Position numbers and translations under genes: made by a program. This document shows positions 59,891 through 64,000 of a DNA stretch of 64,000 nucleotides, piece by piece (position 1 is the stretch's first letter; every line of letters begins with the position of its first letter). The stretch lies in contig NZ_AP019841.1 in the NCBI RefSeq assembly GCF_007990445.1, positions 806,001 to 870,000 on the forward strand. Reading direction: 5' to 3'. This stretch comes from Leptotrichia wadei (GTDB taxonomy: Bacteria > Fusobacteriota > Fusobacteriia > Fusobacteriales > Leptotrichiaceae). The notes under the pieces are model-generated. The model was not told the origin of the DNA. It saw nothing but the letters and a program-made list of their open reading frames with translations, and did no database searches.

Positions 59891-61555
59891 ATGAGAAAAA
59901 AAACTGTTCCTGTGGGAATTGAAGATTTTAAAGAGTTGATACAAGAAGGATATTATTATATAGATAAAACTTTACTAATAGATGAAATGTTAATGAACAG
60001 GTCGAAAGTTACATTATTTACAAGACCTCGACGATTTGGAAAAACGTTGAATATGTCAATGTTGAAATATTTTTTTGATGTAAAAGATAAAGAAGAAAAT
60101 AAAAAGCTTTTTGAAAATTTGAAAGTATCTGATAGTGAATATATGAGTGAACAAGGGAAATATCCTGTAATTTTCATTTCACTGAAGGATTTAAAAGGAA
60201 ATACTTGGGAAGAAAATTTTATGTTGATAAAAAAACATATAAAAAACTTATACATGGAATTTTATGATTTAAAAGATAAATTGAATCCTATTTTTAAAAA
60301 TGATTTTGAAAAGATAGTTATGGAAAAAGAAGATGCTGACTGGATTTATTCTCTTAAAAACTTATCAAATTATTTGTACGAATATTATAGAAAAAGTGTA
60401 ATAATTTTAATTGACGAATACGATGCTCCAATAATAAATGCTTTTGATAAAGGATATTACAATGAAGCGATAAATTTTTTTCAAACATTTTACAGTTCAG
60501 CACTAAAGACAAACAATTCCTTGAAATATGGTGTTTTAACAGGTATAACAAGGATTATAAAGGAAGGGATATTCTCTGGTTTAAACAATCTTTATGTGAA
60601 TACGATTTTAAGCAAGGATTATTCGGAATATTTTGGACTTCTTGAAAATGAAGTAATTGAAATGCTTGAGTATTTTGACATGAAATACAAAAATGAAGAA
60701 GTTAGAGAATGGTATAACGGATATATTTTTGGAGAAAGTAAAGTGTACAATCCTTGGTCTATTGTAAATTATGTGAGAGAAAAAGAAATCAAGGCATATT
60801 GGGCAAATGTTTCAGGAAATACACTTCTAGAAAATATGCTTGATCATGCTGGGGAAAGTGTTTATGATGATTTAAAACGGTTTACTGATGGAGAAAGTAT
60901 TGAAAAATATATTTCAGATGGAACGACAATAAAAAGTCTTTTAAATAATGATGATGAAATATGGCAATTACTTTTATATAGTGGATATTTGACAAAGGAT
61001 GAAAAGCAGAAGGAAATAGATGTAACTTCAGAATATACAGATGTTTATAACTTGAGAATTCCAAATAAGGAAATACGAAAATATTTTGGGAATATGTTCT
61101 TAAATAGATTTTTTGGTACAAAAGTGAAAACTAATACTTTGATAAAAGCACTTGAAAATGGAGATATTAAAAAATTTGAAAAGACATTGGGAGAAATAAT
61201 GATAAATATGCTGAGTCATTTTGACTTGGATAAGGAAATGGAGAAAATTTATCAGGTGTTTATGATAGGGCTTGTAGGATTTTTAATGGGGAAATATGAG
61301 ATTATTTCAAATGATGAAAGTGGATATGGAAGATACGATCTTGCGATGATTCCAATAAAAAGTAATGAGAAGGCGTATCTCATGGAATTTAAAATATCAA
61401 AGACAAAAAATGAAATGGAAAAGAGAGCACAGAAAGCTTTGAAACAGATTGATGAGAAGAAATATGATACGAAATTGAAGGCGAGAGGGATAAAGAATAT
61501 TTTGAAGATTGGGGTTGCGTTTTATGGGAAAGAAGTGAAGGTTGTTTTTAAATAG
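59891..61555 (+). CDS. AAA-ATPase-like / PD-(D/E)XK nuclease-like protein
   Basis: A 554-residue protein of a group abundant in fusobacteria and Bacteroidetes. The N-terminal AAA-ATPase_like domain has VPVGIEDFKELIQEGYYYID and the Walker A-like TRPRRFGKTLNMSMLKYFF, with Walker B IILIDEYDAPI. The C-terminal PDDEXK_9 domain has GRYDLAMIPIKSNEKAYLME and FKISK, the D-ExK core. ATG at 59891 after AGAGGGAGTGATTTTT is the start. Role unknown; possibly mobile or defence-related. Confidence 0.85.
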   Translation: MRKKTVPVGIEDFKELIQEGYYYIDKTLLIDEMLMNRSKVTLFTRPRRFGKTLNMSMLKYFFDVKDKEENKKLFENLKVSDSEYMSEQGKYPVIFISLKDLKGNTWEENFMLIKKHIKNLYMEFYDLKDKLNPIFKNDFEKIVMEKEDADWIYSLKNLSNYLYEYYRKSVIILIDEYDAPIINAFDKGYYNEAINFFQTFYSSALKTNNSLKYGVLTGITRIIKEGIFSGLNNLYVNTILSKDYSEYFGLLENEVIEMLEYFDMKYKNEEVREWYNGYIFGESKVYNPWSIVNYVREKEIKAYWANVSGNTLLENMLDHAGESVYDDLKRFTDGESIEKYISDGTTIKSLLNNDDEIWQLLLYSGYLTKDEKQKEIDVTSEYTDVYNLRIPNKEIRKYFGNMFLNRFFGTKVKTNTLIKALENGDIKKFEKTLGEIMINMLSHFDLDKEMEKIYQVFMIGLVGFLMGKYEIISNDESGYGRYDLAMIPIKSNEKAYLMEFKISKTKNEMEKRAQKALKQIDEKKYDTKLKARGIKNILKIGVAFYGKEVKVVFK

Positions 61556-61567
61556 AGGTTTAAGTAA

Positions 61568-61752
61568 AAGTATAAAAATGGAATAAGAGTATATTCATCA
61601 GGAGTTGCAACTAAAGGTGAGTATACAACAACAGTTTATCAAGGTAAAGAGGTTACGATTTATATGGAAAGTAATGCTAATTTGCGTACTTCGTATGGTT
61701 CATAAAATATCTTATGAAGAATTTCTAAAATTAGTGAAGAAAGCAGGAAAAT
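61568..61752 (+). pseudogene. Broken toxin C-terminal tip 4, frameshifted
   Basis: A frame without a start reads KYKNGIRVYSSGVATKGEYT, then TTVYQGKEVTIYMESNANLR and TSYG. A frameshift at about 61700 lets it continue HKISYEEFLKLVKKAGK to a stop 6 bases before the next gene. It is a typical toxin end placed before an immunity gene. Confidence 0.5.
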
Positions 61753-61758
61753 AAAATT

Positions 61759-62388
61759 ATGTTTAAATTTAATTATTTAATATACGATAGTATGAAAAAA
61801 AAATTAAAAAATATTTCGATAAAAGAATTTGAAGAAGAATATAGTATGATTTATGGAGCTTTTGAACTTTTAATTAATGGTAAAATGTATAATTATATTG
61901 TAAGGTATGAAGATCAAAAATTTTGTAATGAAAAAGAAAAAGAAGAATTTGATGATTTATTTGAACTTCAAGATATTATAAGTTTATGGATAATAATTTT
62001 TTTAGAAATTTGTATCGAATTGAAAAAAAAGGATTATGTTGCTGTAATGGATATTGAATCGGAAAATTGGCTTGAATTTAAGAAAATATATAACGAATTA
62101 TATATAAGTCAAATTGAAGAAGAAAAAGTAAAATCAAAAATAAAAAATTCACATATTGTAAAAGTATATAATAAATTTTATGATGAAGATAAGAATAAGA
62201 ATATTTTTTTCAAAGAGGAAAAAATTAATTTTGAAGAATTTATATCAGAAATACAAATAACTACTAAAAAATTTATTAAAGAAATAAAAGAAATAAATCC
62301 AGTTTTATTGAAAAGTAAAGAAGTTAGTAATATAATAAAAAAATATAATATTTTGACATCTAAAGAGTATTCGGCAGAAGAAAATTAG
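61759..62388 (+). CDS. Putative immunity protein after tip 4
   Basis: A 209-residue soluble protein, rich in Lys, Glu and Ile, with no signal or known motif. Its position right after a toxin tip suggests immunity. FEEEYSMIYGAFELLINGKM and EFDDLFELQDIISLWIIIFL are its most distinctive parts. Confidence 0.6.
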   Translation: MFKFNYLIYDSMKKKLKNISIKEFEEEYSMIYGAFELLINGKMYNYIVRYEDQKFCNEKEKEEFDDLFELQDIISLWIIIFLEICIELKKKDYVAVMDIESENWLEFKKIYNELYISQIEEEKVKSKIKNSHIVKVYNKFYDEDKNKNIFFKEEKINFEEFISEIQITTKKFIKEIKEINPVLLKSKEVSNIIKKYNILTSKEYSAEEN

Positions 62389-62395
62389 AATTATG

Positions 62396-62595
62396 AGAGT
62401 TTCAAATAAAGGGGTAGGTGGAGCTAGACAGATGTCTCCTGACTGGGTAAGAAATGTATTAAACAAATTAGAAAACAAAAACATACAATTGAAAATGCTA
62501 AGAATAGCGGAAAATTGAATACAGGATTAGTTGGAGTGATAAAAAACAGGGGAATTAATTTTTGTACCTGTAAGGATTACAAAATAAATAATTAA
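62396..62595 (+). pseudogene. Broken toxin C-terminal tip 5, frameshifted
   Basis: RVSNKGVGGARQMSPDWVRN and VLNKLEN, then after a frameshift near 62480, HTIENAKNSGKLNTGLVGVI and KNRGINFCTCKDYKINN, stopping at about 62595. The Imm49 gene starts 17 bases further on. Confidence 0.45.
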
Positions 62596-62611
62596 TGAGC
62601 AAGGATTTAAA

Positions 62612-63496
62612 ATGAGTGTAGTAGCAAGTAAAAATAAATATGAAAAAGGAATTAATTTAATTTCAAGTTTTTTAAGAAAGGAAGAAGATTTTGATAAAGA
62701 TGAATTGAAATATATAGAAAATAAGAAAGGGGATCAATTTGCCTGTATGTGGACTCTATCTAATGATTATAATAAATTTTCTTCAATAGATTTAGTAATT
62801 GAAAAAAATATAAAAAAACACAGATTAAATTGCCATATAGGTGGAAAATTATTAATATTGGGTTGTAGTAGAAGTAATAGGCTGTTTACTCAGGCTTCTC
62901 AAATGTTTGAAATGTTGATGTCTAACAATCCAGATTTTATAATATTTTTTAAAAATAATATTGATACGATAATGCCTGATGATTATGATAGTAAAAAAAA
63001 TAAATATGGTTATTTAAAAAATGATTATGGAACATTTTTCTTAATTCGTGTAATTCTTCATGCAATAAGAGGAGATTTTGAAGAAGTCAAAAAAAGATGT
63101 ACTGCATATTTGGAAAAGCCATTGAAAGACAGTTATTATAAATATGGGGAATTGCATTATGAATTTTTAAGTGCTTTGGCAGATAAAAATATTGATGAAA
63201 TGAAAAAAGCGATGGATGGGATGATGGAACAGAAAGTGGCAAGAAAATTTTCAAATGATAATAATCCAAACTATGAATTTTACTTGCATGTATATGTCAT
63301 AATATATGCCAAAATAGCATTATATCACGGAATAGACTTGGAAATTGACAATGAAGTAGCACCAAAAGAATTAATAGACAACACACCGCTAGAAAGTTAC
63401 GAAGATCCGTATGATTTTATGAAAGATTTTGATTTGGCAACAGTAACACCAAAAGAATGGAAAGAATGGAAAAATAGTTGGAATTTAAATTTATAA
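62612..63496 (+). CDS. Imm49-like immunity protein
   Basis: A 294-residue soluble protein. Its C-terminal half matches the Imm49 pattern: YKYGELHYEFLSALADKNID, NYEFYLHVYVIIYAKIALYH, GIDLEID, and PKELIDNTPLESYEDPYDFM. Imm49 proteins protect against polymorphic toxins and lie next to toxin genes. Here the toxin gene is only a broken tip (62396-62595). Call made by pattern memory, not by a profile search. Confidence 0.75.
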   Translation: MSVVASKNKYEKGINLISSFLRKEEDFDKDELKYIENKKGDQFACMWTLSNDYNKFSSIDLVIEKNIKKHRLNCHIGGKLLILGCSRSNRLFTQASQMFEMLMSNNPDFIIFFKNNIDTIMPDDYDSKKNKYGYLKNDYGTFFLIRVILHAIRGDFEEVKKRCTAYLEKPLKDSYYKYGELHYEFLSALADKNIDEMKKAMDGMMEQKVARKFSNDNNPNYEFYLHVYVIIYAKIALYHGIDLEIDNEVAPKELIDNTPLESYEDPYDFMKDFDLATVTPKEWKEWKNSWNLNL

Positions 63497-63501
63497 AATT
63501 T

Positions 63502-63592
63502 TCAAATAATCGTTGTTGTAAAAGACAGTGGTTATTTTTTTTGTATTGTATACAATTTGAATATTTAAAACAATTTTTTAACCGACAGATTC
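63502..63592 (+). repeat. Duplicated terminator segment, copy 2
   Basis: Near copy of 59487-59582: a similar hairpin with a T run, then CAATTTGAATATTTAAAACA and CAGATTCT. Confidence 0.75.
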
Positions 63593-63604
63593 TTAAAAAT
63601 AAAA

Positions 63605-63782
63605 AAATTTGAAAATCTAGAAAGTTTAAGAACCGGAATGTACGAGTATATAGAAATATGGTATAATAACAGCAAGATACACAGTAAAATAGGATTTACA
63701 AGTCCGAATGAATACGAAGAAGGCATAAGGAAAGGAAATGAAGAAATTGCTTAAAAATAGTCTAAATTTTGGGGATACTCTA
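63605..63782 (+). mobile_element. IS3-family orfB 3' fragment with right end
   Basis: A 49-codon frame, KFENLESLRTGMYEYIEIWY and NNSKIHSKIGFTSPNEYEE, then stop at 63754, nearly the same as the end of the element at 57116-57486. It is followed by TTTTGGGGATACTC (63767-63780), a right inverted repeat. The left part and the IR are missing. Confidence 0.75.
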
Positions 63783-63783
63783 G

Positions 63784-63969
63784 ACTTGTTCCAGATAAAA
63801 ATTGGGAAAAAATGAAAAAGATTATTAGAAAGATATTAAAAGATGGACAAAAAAAGTGTTTAATTCAAAAAAACAAGTTTTTGAAAAAACTTTAAATATT
63901 GATGGACATAAGGTGCAAGTAAGATATAAAAAATTTCCAGATGGAACAATAAAAGTTAGCGATAATTAG
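63784..63969 (+). pseudogene. Broken toxin C-terminal tip 6, frameshifted
   Basis: LVPDKNWEKMKKIIRKILKD GQ in one frame, then after a frameshift at an A run near 63855, VFNSKKQVFEKTLNIDGHKV and QVRYKKFPDGTIKVSDN to a stop at 63969. This layout is typical of toxin ends. The next ATG is at 63998. Confidence 0.5.
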
Positions 63970-63997
63970 ATAGTAGAATAAGGAGATAAATAGAGAG

Positions 63998-64000
63998 ATG
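63998..64000 (+). CDS. Start codon of a gene running off the window
   Basis: AAGGAGATAAATAGAGAG precedes an ATG at the very last three bases, 29 bases after toxin tip 6. It is probably the next immunity gene. Nothing more can be seen. Confidence 0.4.

Overview
The window is very AT-rich bacterial chromosome that looks like Leptotrichia or a close relative (phylum Fusobacteriota). The evidence is a FadA-type adhesin operon ending in an OmpA protein, two DKNYY-repeat surface proteins, AAA-ATPase-like/PD-(D/E)XK proteins common in fusobacteria, and many strong AGGAGG ribosome binding sites. This genus call comes from gene content and style, not from a marker comparison. No rRNA, tRNA or CRISPR array was seen.

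Layout. 1-2.6 kb: obg (5' end cut by the window), miaA and a PtsN-like EIIA. 2.7-5.1 kb: a structured leader RNA followed by fadA-like, two small exported proteins, a small lipoprotein and an OmpA protein. 5.3-10.7 kb: a calcium-type P-type ATPase, HU, dinB, cdd and an SH3-domain protein. 10.7-11.0 kb: IS605-type end hairpins, one of them inside an apparent stand-alone RNA gene that resembles a TnpB guide RNA scaffold. 11-21.5 kb: ABC-F ATPase, PHP phosphatase, NUDIX hydrolase, MgtE, two unknown genes, pfkA, pyk and recR. 21.6-28.7 kb (minus strand): a sugar-salvage operon with murQ, a 6-phospho-beta-glucosidase fused to a PTS EIIA domain, matching EIIB and EIIC, a MupG-type 6-phospho-muramidase and a MurP-type EIIBC. 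Together these can import and cleave phosphorylated disaccharides and turn MurNAc-6-P into GlcNAc-6-P. 28.9-38.3 kb (minus strand): a tight seven-gene operon with a PEP-synthase/rifampicin-phosphotransferase-like dikinase, a BtaA-like aminocarboxypropyl transferase, a dolichol/phytol-kinase-like membrane protein, a GNAT, an acyl-adenylating enzyme, a small unknown protein and a UbiA prenyltransferase. I cannot match this set to a described pathway; it probably makes an unusual lipid or prenyl compound and is the best candidate here for a new system.

38.5-43.3 kb: a Fic protein, infC-rpmI-rplT with an attenuator-like leader, a probable minus-strand non-coding RNA with interleaved inverted repeats, hpt and rsmA. 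43.4-45.6 kb: an EfeO-like lipoprotein, a chimeric EfeB::TatC gene and tatA. 45.6-57.0 kb: ttcA, khpA, a thioesterase, rpiB, a HIT protein, two DKNYY proteins, an rRNA methyltransferase, a TfoX-like protein, nfo and a nitroreductase. 57.0-64.0 kb: a decaying accessory region of IS3 deletion derivatives, other IS scraps, a duplicated terminator segment, and a series of small orphan immunity-like genes (including Imm49), most preceded by a broken toxin C-terminal tip. This resembles the cassette tail of a polymorphic-toxin locus.

A cross-cutting feature is apparent ATA start codons, each exactly 8 nt after a strong Shine-Dalgarno, at infC, miaA and the efeO-like gene. All calls were made by reading the sequence; no database search was run.
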